Part shown: in pieces, positions 8,183 through 15,478 of the stretch
Numbering within the stretch: the first letter of the stretch is position 1
Layout of the letters: every line of letters starts with the position of its first letter
Source of the DNA: Geobacter sp.
GTDB lineage: Bacteria; Desulfobacterota; Desulfuromonadia; Geobacterales; DSM-12255
DNA: 17,908 nt
Assembly (NCBI GenBank): GCA_012026855.1
Contig: VEOV01000328.1
Span: forward strand, 1-17,908
Direction: 5' to 3'
Made by a program: the position numbers and the translations under genes
Notes under the pieces: generated by a model
The model's database searches: none
Told to the model about the DNA's origin: nothing
Seen by the model: the letters and a program-made list of their open reading frames with translations, nothing else

Positions 8183-9550
8183 TTAAGCAGAAACCGATTG
8201 TCTGGCGGTATGTGGTGCCGCGGTCTCAAACCCGGCAAAAACCTTTGCTCCGAGCATGAATTCTGACCAGAACTCTTTCCACTGGGAGGGTACTTCGTTT
8301 TCGTCGGAAGCAGGCTTCAGTTCGGCAAGGAAGACAGTCATGGCTGCACCGGCGGCAAGCAGGATACCGGCAAGCACAAAAGACTTGGCCAATCCGCCAG
8401 GCTGGGCATTAAGCATTTCCGAGACCTTGCCCATGACAAAGCCGCCGACTCCCCAGGCAGTGAAGAGCGCACCATAATTAAGGCCGTAATTCTTCGTTCC
8501 CCAGTAATCCTTGGCAAATGAAGGGAACAGGCAGAGGTTTGAGCCATAATTGAATCCGATGAAGGTTGCCAGCAGAACCAGAAGGATAGCATTGTTCGAG
8601 CTGATTACCGGTATGGCGGCAAACATGAGTGCTGACTGAAACGCGAGCATGATGAAGAGGGTGGCACGACGGCCAATCTTGTCAGACAGTATTCCCGCAA
8701 CGACCCGACCGCCGGCATTTCCCACAGCCATGATGGCAACGGCCACAAATGCCATTGGCCCCATGCTTTTCTTTGCCAGTCCGGCAACGCTGCCGATGAC
8801 CATCAGTCCGGCTCCTGAGCCGATGAAGAAGGTGGCCCAGAGGACGTAGAATTTGTAGTTGCGCAGGATCTCGCTGACATTGGCATTAACCACCGGTTTT
8901 GCCGCATTGAGCTTTGCTACCGGACCTGGATCAATTGGCTCGGGTGCTACATAGCCGGCGGGGGGATTAATGACAAAAAAGGACAGGCCGCAGACGACGA
9001 CAGTGAAGCCGGCTGCAAGAAAAAGCATTGACTGCTGAATACCGAAAACTGAAATCAGCCACGAGGCAAGTGGCGCAATGTAAACCGGTGCGAGACCAAA
9101 TCCGGCAACTACAATGCCGGCGATAAGGCCGGTTTTAGAAGGGGAGAACCACTTCAGTGCCGGAGGGGTGGCTGCAGAGTAGCCGAAACCGAAGCCGGCG
9201 CCTGCCAGAACGCCAAATCCGGTAACCCAGGCTGCATAGCTGTTGCTGAATGCCATAAGAGTGAAGCCGCCACCGACCAGAATGCCGCCGATAAGGGCAG
9301 TTTTGGCAGGCCCAATCTTGTCCTGACATTTGCCGGCAAGAATCATGGCAAAGGCGAATGTCAGGCAGCAGAGAGCATAAGGATCGTTGATTGAGGCCAG
9401 ATTCCACTGGAAGGCGTCTGTCCCTCCCTTTTCAATAGAGGCTTTGATGGCCCCCTTGAAGATGCTCCATGCATACAAAACTCCGAGTGCCAGGTTGATT
9501 GTCGTCCCGGCGGCAACGACTTTCCATCCCCTGTTGGTGTTTTCCGACAT
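8183..9550 (-). CDS. MFS transporter, oxalate/formate antiporter (OxlT/OFA) family
   Basis: A 455-residue inner-membrane carrier with twelve predicted hydrophobic segments. The MFS signature between helices 2 and 3 is present as GKCQDKIGPAKT (residues 73-84), and its second-half counterpart as GRVVAGILSDKIGRR (281-295). A longer polar loop at about 198-230 separates the two halves. The QDKIGP form of the motif and the N-terminal GWxVVAAG...YAWSIF pattern resemble the OxlT-like family, which moves small carboxylates such as oxalate, formate, lactate or pyruvate. The substrate cannot be read from sequence; a monocarboxylate would fit an anaerobe living on organic acids. The start is supported by AGGAGGT six bases upstream. 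The gene is alone on its strand and diverges from the response-regulator gene. Confidence 0.88.
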   Translation of the reverse strand: MSENTNRGWKVVAAGTTINLALGVLYAWSIFKGAIKASIEKGGTDAFQWNLASINDPYALCCLTFAFAMILAGKCQDKIGPAKTALIGGILVGGGFTLMAFSNSYAAWVTGFGVLAGAGFGFGYSAATPPALKWFSPSKTGLIAGIVVAGFGLAPVYIAPLASWLISVFGIQQSMLFLAAGFTVVVCGLSFFVINPPAGYVAPEPIDPGPVAKLNAAKPVVNANVSEILRNYKFYVLWATFFIGSGAGLMVIGSVAGLAKKSMGPMAFVAVAIMAVGNAGGRVVAGILSDKIGRRATLFIMLAFQSALMFAAIPVISSNNAILLVLLATFIGFNYGSNLCLFPSFAKDYWGTKNYGLNYGALFTAWGVGGFVMGKVSEMLNAQPGGLAKSFVLAGILLAAGAAMTVFLAELKPASDENEVPSQWKEFWSEFMLGAKVFAGFETAAPHTARQSVSA

Positions 9551-9595
9551 CGCATAACCTCCTATGATGTGATTATTGAAATTTCATGCTCTATA

Positions 9596-9611
9596 CTCAA
9601 TTTTCATGCCA
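9596..9611 (-). promoter_or_regulatory. Candidate sigma-54 promoter of the MFS transporter
   Basis: Read on the minus strand the site is TGGCATGAAAATTGAG, close to the sigma-54 consensus TGGCAC/T-G-N4-TTGCW. The GG element is intact and the spacing correct, but the -12 element is GA instead of GC. It would start transcription about 35 bases before the transporter ATG. No enhancer-binding protein site was identified, and the -12 mismatch keeps confidence low. Confidence 0.35.
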
Positions 9612-9667
9612 TGAATGCAATTGCGCTAAAAGCTCAATATTTCAACTGTTTATATGGCGCTGGGCTT

Positions 9668-9787
9668 GAGTCTCGCTGATTCGAGACTCCGCAATTCGCA
9701 TAAATGCGAATTGGCTGTTGATCACGGCGAATTATTATGCCTCTGATGCCCGTTAATCGGGCTTTTACGTTGTTTGCAATATTGCAA
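9668..9787. repeat. Run of four short inverted repeats / hairpins
   Basis: Four consecutive perfect inverted repeats: GAGTCTCG with a 6-base loop (9668-9689), CAATTCGCA around TAAA (9692-9713), GCCCG around TTAAT (9748-9762, followed by TTTT), and the 14-base palindrome TTGCAATATTGCAA (9774-9787). The first two are only two bases apart. They differ in sequence, so this is not a simple tandem repeat. They may form a structured RNA or a regulator-binding region; neither is proven. Confidence 0.65.
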
Positions 9788-10044
9788 TTATTCGCAGCTC
9801 TGCAAAATAACAGTTCAAAAATTGAAAGATATCTGAGTTGATTGCGCGTCGACAGATGTTAAGTGTCGCTAAAAACCCGTGATATGGGCCTTTATGGGTT
9901 TACAACTTATAGAACTATGTTTTTTTATGTTGAATTAGTAGCCTGTATCATGTTAATAGAAACTCAGGTAGGTTGGTTGGGGAAATGTTTCAGGGCTATC
10001 TCTGGACAAATCGCATAGCTTGAAATTCTGAGATGAGGTGCTTT

Positions 10045-10419
10045 ATGAAAAAACTTGTGCTTGTAGTTGATGACAGTGAAATTGTACTTAATAAAGCAAC
10101 AGAGGCACTTGTTGGCAGAGGCTATGAAGTCGTCACTGCTGTCAGCGCTTCTGCAGCGGATCGTTATATATACGGGGATGTTAGGCCGGATGTGATAATT
10201 CTTGATGTGATGATGCCTTATCTGGATGGTGATCAGAAGGCCAGAATGCTCAAAGCGGAACGTTCAACGAGGGATATTCCGGTTCTTTAGCTCTCGTCCA
10301 AGTCTGAGGATGAACTTGCAAGGTTGACGAGCGAGTCGGGTTCAGATGGTTATATCAGAAAACCGTTTACGTTCAGGGAACTGACCGACAGGGTAGAAAC
10401 GGCGCTGTCACTAGGCTGA
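10045..10419 (+). pseudogene. Single-domain response regulator interrupted by one in-frame TAG
   Basis: A CheY-like receiver domain of about 124 codons, normally phosphorylated by a sensor kinase. The acidic pair Asp9-Asp10 and phospho-acceptor Asp54 (IILDVMMP) lie before codon 82, which is TAG (10288-10290). The same frame then continues as LSSKSEDELARL...GYIRKPF, supplying the conserved Ser84/85 and Lys106, and ends with TGA at 10417-10419. No frameshift is needed. At the TAG position a hydrophobic residue is expected, so a single TTG-to-TAG change is the simplest explanation. The truncated 81-residue product would lack switch residues and strands and should be inactive. GAGGT five bases upstream supports the ATG at 10045 over the one at 10033. 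A sequencing error or suppression remains possible. Confidence 0.85.
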
Positions 10420-10438
10420 TTCTATTTGTATGGCTCTC

Positions 10439-10485
10439 CTCAATGAAGATGTTCAGTAGGCGCCTACTGTCATTTCTTCACTGAG
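10439..10485. repeat. 47-bp imperfect palindrome with a 16-bp perfect core
   Basis: The core CAGTAGGCGCCTACTG (10454-10469) is a perfect palindrome. It is flanked by a second pair of arms, CTCAATGAAGA (10439-10449) and TCTTCACTGAG (10475-10485), matching at 10 of 11 positions. It lies just after the interrupted receiver gene and overlaps the end of the PAS-like fragment. No T-tract follows, so it is a poor terminator. Confidence 0.75.
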
Positions 10486-10632
10486 ACGCTTTTCAGCTCT
10501 TAACTCGCTGGTCTTGTCGTTAATAATCCCAAAGCCGTTTTTAGGCGTTCTCCAGGCAGAAAAGTTAGTTTCCCATCCTTTGTTTCCAAATCTATAGCGG
10601 TGAAGACAGCGTTTAGGTGAAAACCGATAACT
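10453..10632 (-). pseudogene. Minus-strand fragment resembling the end of a PAS/PAC sensor domain
   Basis: On the minus strand a frame open from 10632 to a TGA at 10453-10455 encodes 59 residues. The C-terminal part reads GFGIINDKTSELRAEKRL then SEEM, close to the PAC consensus (GxxxDITExxxAExxL) that ends PAS domains in sensor kinases and GGDEF proteins. An upstream part with a Trp-rich RYRFGNKGWETNFSAWR segment also suits a PAS strand. There is no start codon with a ribosome site, a stop precedes it at 10633-10635, and a different frame over the same bases is also fairly open. I read it as a decayed remnant of a sensor gene that may once have paired with the neighbouring receiver. Chance resemblance is possible. 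From here to about 10780 I see nothing further. Confidence 0.4.
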
Positions 10633-10792
10633 TCATTCTTATGTGCCGGGTCTTAAAGTATTTCCCGAACGGCAGCCCGTCAGCAGAAGCATATTCCGGA
10701 ATTCCTGCTATTATTGATATCAGCAGCAAGATCAGAGGGATTGATTTTTGCTCTTTAATTTCACGAGAATAATTTCTTTAACAGGTGAGCTC

Positions 10793-11305
10793 ATGGTTGC
10801 TGAAGGCTTGATAAATCAATACAGGGAACGGATGACTGCTGCCGAGACACCGAAAGACAGACTGTTGTCAACGGCAGCCTTTCTCAGTGAAGCCTTTCGG
10901 GTGAAAATGGATGAGATCGCAATTTTCATCTATGACAGTAGTCGCGAGGTGCTTGTTTTTGCCTGGCCGGATTCACTCAAGGGTGTCGGCAGTATTCCAC
11001 TGAATGCTCACAGGTGTCTTGTCGCAAAGTGTGCCTTGGAAATGTGCGGTGGACTGGATAACTCTTTTGCATCCACTCCCCATCTGCACATGTTTGAACA
11101 GTTTATCTCGGAGAAGGAAAAGCGTATTCCGATTCAGAAAATTATGAGCGTGCCGGTAACCAGTGACAATAAACTCCATGGAGTCATCCAGATTGCTAAA
11201 AAGGGGGCTGACAGGGAGTCCAGCGGAGTGGATTTCAGCACAACTGACCTGAAGCTTTTGGAGGCTCTGGCAGCAGAGTTCGCCGGGTATGTCCAAGCGC
11301 CTTAA
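10793..11305 (+). CDS. GAF-domain protein
   Basis: A 170-residue soluble protein that is essentially a lone GAF domain. It begins with a helical lead (about 1-35, LINQYRERMTAAETPKDRLL), followed by strands such as EIAIFIYDSSREVLVFAW. Near the C-terminus it has the typical GAF ending: a KIMSVPVTSDNKLHGVIQIAKK strand pair and a final FSTTDLKLLEALAAEFAGYV helix. GAF domains sense small ligands or mediate dimerisation in signalling; no output domain is attached. Two Cys (in HRCLVAKCALEMC) sit in the middle and could bind a cofactor, but that is speculative. The ATG at 10793 is preferred to the in-frame TTG at 10748 because AGGTGAG lies just upstream. It converges on the next gene with six bases between stop codons. 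Confidence 0.8.
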   Translation: MVAEGLINQYRERMTAAETPKDRLLSTAAFLSEAFRVKMDEIAIFIYDSSREVLVFAWPDSLKGVGSIPLNAHRCLVAKCALEMCGGLDNSFASTPHLHMFEQFISEKEKRIPIQKIMSVPVTSDNKLHGVIQIAKKGADRESSGVDFSTTDLKLLEALAAEFAGYVQAP

Positions 11306-11311
11306 ACTGCT

Positions 11312-11692
11312 TCAGGCTTTGTTTTTAACTTCTTTCAAGATGAAAATCAGCGCCGACAGTATGTAAATGACCCCCTGACAACGGTCATTAAGTGATGCCG
11401 GAGTGATGTTCCTCAACTTGTCTGCCGTGACGCCTGTATCTGTCAGGTCTTTTATGCCGTTATAGTCTGCCACTTGGGGGATAAACGTTCCGATCAGATT
11501 CGCTGCACGTTTTTTGAGAGGTTCTGATATCTCACCTGATGCCAACGCCGAGTCTACCTCATTCAAAAACGTGTCGAAGATGCCTATGGACCCAAACATG
11601 CCGACAAGAGAGGGGGTGAACAGGGCGACATTTCTGTCTGAAGAACTATTTAGCTCAAGAAACGCAGCAATCATGGCACGAGATTCACTCAT
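11312..11692 (-). CDS. Uncharacterised 126-residue protein
   Basis: I do not recognise the family. The product is predicted mostly helical, with no signal peptide. A mildly hydrophobic stretch lies at about 24-46 and a stronger hydrophobic C-terminal helix (VIYILSALIFILKEVKNKA) that could be a membrane tail or a buried packing helix. AAGGAG ten bases before the ATG supports the start. It lies on the same strand as, and downstream of, the diguanylate cyclase gene (77-bp gap), and converges tightly on the GAF gene. Co-transcription with the cyclase is possible, since no terminator is visible between them. Confidence 0.7.
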   Translation of the reverse strand: MSESRAMIAAFLELNSSSDRNVALFTPSLVGMFGSIGIFDTFLNEVDSALASGEISEPLKKRAANLIGTFIPQVADYNGIKDLTDTGVTADKLRNITPASLNDRCQGVIYILSALIFILKEVKNKA

Positions 11693-11769
11693 TTAAAGAC
11701 ATCTCCTTTGGTATCCATTCGGGAAAATAAAGTGGACTTTAACAGAATATGCCGGTTTTGTACAGCCAG

Positions 11770-13353
11770 CTAAAGCCTGTCTGAACTTATTTGAGACTCC
11801 ATGTTGGCGAAATCAGGCGAATAGCTGACGCAATTCCGGCCGTTTTTCTTCGCACAGTACATGGCATCATCGGCACTTTGCAGCAGTTTATCGAGATCAG
11901 AATATTCATTGCCGAAATTCATGCAGGCAATGCCCAGGCTCACAGTTAACCTGATGTTGTCATGGGGATCTATCGAAAAAACAGCAGTTTCGATCTCTTT
12001 TCTTACCCTCTCGGCAATAAATCCGGCGCCCTCAGAGTCCGTTTCCGGCAGAATGATGACAAACTCTTCTCCGCCGTAACGGGCTATCATATCTGCTTCT
12101 CGAACGCAAAGCTTCATTTTTTCGGAAATATGCCGTAGCGCCGCATCGCCGATCAGGTGGCCAAAACGATCGTTGACTTCTTTGAAATGGTCCACATCGA
12201 CCATGACAAGGGAGAGGGGGCGACTATATCGGGCGGCGCGTATGAATTCTGCCTGTGCCCTGCTGAAGAAAGAGCGCCTGTTGGGCAGGCCGGAAAGCGG
12301 ATCGGTGGTTACCAGTATCTCAAGTTCAGCAAGAGTTTCCTGCAACTGCTCTTCTCGGCGGACTATCTTGTCAGACAGTGCTTGTTGCTTGCGCTCGAAT
12401 ACAAGCAGGATGCCGAGAGCACCACAAAGAGCTGCAGTCACAATCGTGCCGATTATGACTATGCTGTTGCGGCGGCTGTTAAGTGGTTTGTAAATATCTT
12501 CCTCTGCAAAGCCGACCTGGACGACAAGGGGATAATCTTGCAGTTTTCTGAAGGCTGACAGGCGCGATACCCTATCAATGTCGTTTTTTGAGGAAAAAAC
12601 TCCACTCTGCTGCTTGTTGAGAAAGAAAGGGTGGTCATCAGCAATTGACTTTTTGCTGGTGTTACCTTTAGTCGTGTAACCAAATTCCTGGGCCAGTATG
12701 GAGCGATTGAGGCCGAAGAGGGTTATTGCGCCTTTAGGACCGATATCAACAGACTGGAAAAAATCTGAAAAATGTGTTGCCGGCACGGCAATAATCAGAA
12801 CTCCACCAAATGAACCGTCTTTTAGAAAAAGTTTCCTGGCAAAATGAATAACTTGCTCATTGGAGGTTATATCCATTTCGGGTGAACTGATGTAAAGTGA
12901 GTCGCTTCTGGAGTTGCGCAGAGTTCGAAAATATTCACGGTCACTCAAGTCTGTGGTGCCTGCGAATTTTTCATTGTCCCTGTAAGTCAACAGCCCAAGC
13001 CTGTTTACGGCATATACCCTCAAGTCGATATCATCGTAGCCTATCTTCTCAAGTATATGGCGCTCTTTTAGGAAATCATCAAAACTTTCGTTGAATTCGG
13101 AGCGCAGATTCTGAATCAATCTGTCTATCTCCCTTACTTTGGCATAGGCATGCTCTTCAAAGGCGCGTGACAGATTGTAAACATTCAACTCCGAGGCGCT
13201 TTTCGTCTGTTGATAATCGTATTTTATCTGAATGCCCAGAGCAATCCAGATGCCGATTATATTCAGTACGCAACTGATGAGGAGAAATACCTGTTTTCTG
13301 TTAATAGTCACCAAAGGCCTTTCATCTTCCGTTTTGCGTAGAAAAGGGTGCAT
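11770..13353 (-). CDS. Membrane diguanylate cyclase: periplasmic Cache-like sensor plus GGDEF
   Basis: A 527-residue sensor enzyme predicted to make cyclic di-GMP from two GTP. Order: transmembrane helix (about 21-43), extracytoplasmic dCache-like domain (about 45-290, with the DREYFRTLRNS segment typical of Cache ligand sites at 138-148), second helix (about 297-319), short coiled linker (320-345), and GGDEF domain (about 345-510). The catalytic motif is GGEEF (427-431), Mg-binding Asp386 and Asp388 are present, and an RxxD inhibitory site (Arg418-Asp421) lies exactly five residues before the motif, so product inhibition is expected. No EAL domain. The annotated ATG lacks a ribosome site; GTG at codon 15, with AAAGG upstream, is an alternative start. 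It lies behind fumarase on the same strand but a terminator separates them. Confidence 0.92.
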   Translation of the reverse strand: MHPFLRKTEDERPLVTINRKQVFLLISCVLNIIGIWIALGIQIKYDYQQTKSASELNVYNLSRAFEEHAYAKVREIDRLIQNLRSEFNESFDDFLKERHILEKIGYDDIDLRVYAVNRLGLLTYRDNEKFAGTTDLSDREYFRTLRNSRSDSLYISSPEMDITSNEQVIHFARKLFLKDGSFGGVLIIAVPATHFSDFFQSVDIGPKGAITLFGLNRSILAQEFGYTTKGNTSKKSIADDHPFFLNKQQSGVFSSKNDIDRVSRLSAFRKLQDYPLVVQVGFAEEDIYKPLNSRRNSIVIIGTIVTAALCGALGILLVFERKQQALSDKIVRREEQLQETLAELEILVTTDPLSGLPNRRSFFSRAQAEFIRAARYSRPLSLVMVDVDHFKEVNDRFGHLIGDAALRHISEKMKLCVREADMIARYGGEEFVIILPETDSEGAGFIAERVRKEIETAVFSIDPHDNIRLTVSLGIACMNFGNEYSDLDKLLQSADDAMYCAKKNGRNCVSYSPDFANMESQISSDRL

Positions 13354-13402
13354 GCAAAGTTAATAGTGATCCCGAATGCCGGTTAACAGAGCTTCAATGA
13401 AA

Positions 13403-13434
13403 ATCCCCCCTGACAGCAGGGTGTCAGGGGGGAT
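13403..13434 (-). terminator. Rho-independent terminator of fumarate hydratase
   Basis: A perfect 13-bp stem (arms 13403-13415 and 13422-13434, ATCCCCCCTGACA) closes a 6-base loop. On the minus strand it lies nine bases past the fumarase stop and is followed by TTTTC. It isolates fumarase from the downstream diguanylate cyclase gene. Confidence 0.85.
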
Positions 13435-13442
13435 CGGTTTAA

Positions 13443-15068
13443 TCAGAGGCCAAGCTGCTTGAAGAAGTCATTACCCTTGTCATCTACTAGAATGAAGGCC
13501 GGGAAGTCTTCAACTTCAATCTTCCAGACTGCCTCCATGCCCAGTTCGGGGAAGTCGATACACTCAACCTTCTTGATGTTTTCTTCGGCCAGGACAGCTG
13601 CCGGACCACCTATGGAGCCGAGGTAGAAGCCACCATACTTGTTGCATGCGTCAGTGACCTGCTGGCTGCGGTTCCCTTTGGCGATCATGATGAGGCTGGC
13701 GCCCTTGCTCTGGAGAAGATCAACATATGAATCCATTCTGCCTGCTGTCGTCGGGCCGAAGGAGCCTGATGCCTTCCCTGCAGGAGTCTTGGCTGGTCCG
13801 GCATAATAGATCGGGTGTTTCAGCAGGTACTCGGGCACCGGTTTGCCTGCGTCCAGGATCTCCTTGAACTTGGCGTGGGCAATGTCGCGACCGACTACGA
13901 TGGTGCCGCTTAACAGCAAGGGGGTTGACACCGGGTGTTTGGAAAGTTCGGCCAGAATTTCCTTCATCGGCTTGTTCAGGTCAATCTTAACGCCGTGGCT
14001 GTGCTTGCCGCGGTATTGCTCAGGAATTAAACGTCCCGGATTGCGGTCCATCTCTTCAACAAAGAGGCCATCCCGGGTTATCTTGGCTTTGATGTTGCGG
14101 TCAGCTGAGCATGAGACTGCCATGCCGACCGGGCAGGATGCACCGTGGCGAGGCAGACGGATCACTCTGATGTCATGGGCAAAATACTTGCCGCCGAATT
14201 GGGCGCCGATGCCGAGTTTGTATGCTTCCTGCAGGAGTTTTTCTTCGAGTTCAATGTCGCGGAATGCCTGGCCGTGTTCATTCCCCTTGGTTGGCAGTTC
14301 ATCCAGGTATTTGGCACTGGCAAGTTTTACAGCTTTCATGCAGGCATCAGCACTGGTGCCGCCGATAACCACTGCAATGTGGTATGGAGGACAGGCAGCT
14401 GTTCCCAGGTATTTCATCTTGCCGACGAGGAATTTAACCAGGGTGTCAGGATTGAGAAGCGCTTTTGTCTCCTGAAAAAGCGAGGTCTTGTTGGCAGACC
14501 CGCCCCCCTTGGCCATAAAGAGAAATTTGTAGTAATCGCCATCAACAGCCTGAATATCGATCTGCGCCGGCAGGTTTGTGCCGGTGTTGATCTCTTCGTA
14601 CATGTCAAGGGCCACTGTCTGGGAATAACGGAGATTTTCCTCGGTATAGGTTTTGTAAACACCCTTTGACAGAAACTCTTCGTCTTTACCGCCTGTCCAG
14701 ACCTGTTGGCCTTTTTTTGCCACGATGGTTGCAGTGCCGGTATCCTGGCAGATGGGGAGCTCGAAGTTGGCGGAGATTTCGGCATTGCGCAGGAACGCCA
14801 GGGCTACTCCCTTGTCATTCATGGAAGCTTCCGGATCGCGGAGAATTTTGGCTACAGATTCATTGTGCTCGGGACGGAGCATGAAAGAGACGTCACGCAT
14901 CGCCTCGTTTGATAAAATAGTCAGCGCTTCAGGACAGACCCGGATAACGTCTTTGCCGGCAAACTGCTCGACGGCCACATATTTTTCCGAGCCCTCTATC
15001 TTGCGGTACTTGGTCTGATCCTTGCCAAGGGGGTATGGATCCTGATAAACAAAAGGTTTGGTTGCCAT
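13443..15068 (-). CDS. fumA: Fumarate hydratase, class I, iron-sulfur dependent
   Basis: A 541-residue cytoplasmic enzyme interconverting fumarate and (S)-malate in the TCA cycle. It is full length for the two-domain class I family (about 540-570 residues). The three cysteines expected to hold the [4Fe-4S] cluster are Cys107 (LPICQDTGT), Cys226 (GTAACPPYH) and Cys320 (AVSCSADRN). Their spacing, 119 and 94 residues, equals that of the structurally known Leishmania enzyme (133/252/346). The C-terminal beta domain includes the conserved GPTTAGRMDSY and KGNRS segments. The cluster is oxygen-sensitive, fitting an anaerobe; in Geobacter-type metabolism it serves both acetate oxidation and fumarate use. 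The start is supported by AAAGGAG about ten bases upstream. It is monocistronic, with its own terminator and a dyad 32 bp upstream of the start. Confidence 0.96.
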   Translation of the reverse strand: MATKPFVYQDPYPLGKDQTKYRKIEGSEKYVAVEQFAGKDVIRVCPEALTILSNEAMRDVSFMLRPEHNESVAKILRDPEASMNDKGVALAFLRNAEISANFELPICQDTGTATIVAKKGQQVWTGGKDEEFLSKGVYKTYTEENLRYSQTVALDMYEEINTGTNLPAQIDIQAVDGDYYKFLFMAKGGGSANKTSLFQETKALLNPDTLVKFLVGKMKYLGTAACPPYHIAVVIGGTSADACMKAVKLASAKYLDELPTKGNEHGQAFRDIELEEKLLQEAYKLGIGAQFGGKYFAHDIRVIRLPRHGASCPVGMAVSCSADRNIKAKITRDGLFVEEMDRNPGRLIPEQYRGKHSHGVKIDLNKPMKEILAELSKHPVSTPLLLSGTIVVGRDIAHAKFKEILDAGKPVPEYLLKHPIYYAGPAKTPAGKASGSFGPTTAGRMDSYVDLLQSKGASLIMIAKGNRSQQVTDACNKYGGFYLGSIGGPAAVLAEENIKKVECIDFPELGMEAVWKIEVEDFPAFILVDDKGNDFFKQLGL

Positions 15069-15099
15069 GCTTTAGAGACTCCTTTCCATTTTTAAATAA

Positions 15100-15114
15100 A
15101 CAAGCCGGGCTTGT
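15100..15114. promoter_or_regulatory. Operator-like dyad upstream of fumarate hydratase
   Basis: ACAAGCC-G-GGCTTGT is a perfect 7+7 inverted repeat around one central base, 32 bp before the fumarase ATG. The one-base centre rules out a hairpin, so a dimeric DNA-binding protein is the more natural reading. The regulator is unknown. Confidence 0.45.
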
Positions 15115-15186
15115 AAGGGATTTTAATGTTTAGTTGTCGAAATATATTGGAAAAGCCACGATTTGTCGAGCAGAAGTTATGTCCTG

Positions 15187-15215
15187 TTTACCTTAAGTGG
15201 ATTTCATGATATTAT
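15187..15215 (+). promoter_or_regulatory. Candidate sigma-70 promoter for the small-gene pair
   Basis: TTTACC (-35) and TATTAT (-10) are separated by exactly 17 bases. Transcription would begin near 15222, which makes the ATG at 15225 implausible and supports 15264 as the start of the SAP-like gene. Confidence 0.5.
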
Positions 15216-15263
15216 CGGTTTGTAATGAAATATAAACAACAATTCGTCTGGAAAGGGGTAAAT

Positions 15264-15443
15264 ATGAACCTTCAGAAAGTTAAGGAAATCGCCAAGGATA
15301 AAGGGGTGAAAATTGGCAGCCTGAAAAAGTCTGAACTTGTGCAGGCAATCCAGTCAATGGAAGGAAATGAGTCTTGCTACAACACCGGAAAATCGGTAGA
15401 GTGTGGGCAGGAAAACTGCCTGTGGCGGGATGACTGCAAGTAG
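15264..15443 (+). CDS. Small SAP/Rho-N-like protein with a four-cysteine tail
   Basis: A 59-residue protein. Residues 1-32 form the helix-turn-helix pattern of SAP/Rho N-terminal domains (VKEIAKDKGVKIGSLKKSEL then VQAI), which usually bind nucleic acid. The tail has four cysteines spaced C-x8-C-x4-C-x5-C (Cys38, 47, 52, 58), possibly a metal or Fe-S site. No signal peptide, so it is cytoplasmic. The start is chosen because GAAAGGGG lies five bases before this ATG and the candidate promoter ends just upstream. It is followed after 35 bp by the zinc-ribbon membrane gene, probably on the same transcript. The role is unknown; DNA or RNA binding is inferred from the fold. Confidence 0.8.
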   Translation: MNLQKVKEIAKDKGVKIGSLKKSELVQAIQSMEGNESCYNTGKSVECGQENCLWRDDCK

Positions 15444-15478
15444 GGCATCAAAAATAATAACTATCATATGGGGTAATT

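Larger units (their letters stand above)
9551..10044. other. Divergent intergenic region, about 490 bp, no gene seen
   Basis: No convincing coding frame is visible. From the transporter side it holds the ribosome site, a direct repeat TTTCATGC (9582 and 9602, 20 bp apart), a possible sigma-54 site (9596-9611), the hairpin run (9668-9787) and two further weak dyads (CGACA/TGTCG at 9850-9868, AAACCC/GGGTTT at 9873-9901). Beyond about 9902 it is AT-rich and should carry the promoter of the plus-strand receiver gene, but no clear -35/-10 pair stands out. Confidence 0.6.

Noticed and set aside
9551..10044. CRISPR array or GEMM-type riboswitch in the repeat-rich intergenic region
   Set aside because: The inverted repeats are not regularly spaced identical units, and no GEMM core sequence or tetraloop-receptor pattern could be found.
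10288..10290. TAG in the receiver gene as a pyrrolysine codon
   Set aside because: The position calls for a hydrophobic core residue, receivers are not known pyrrolysine proteins, and no pyl genes are in the window; a nonsense mutation is simpler.
15225..15263. ATG at 15225 as the start of the SAP-like gene
   Set aside because: It almost coincides with the predicted transcription start and lacks a ribosome site, whereas ATG 15264 has GAAAGGGG five bases upstream.
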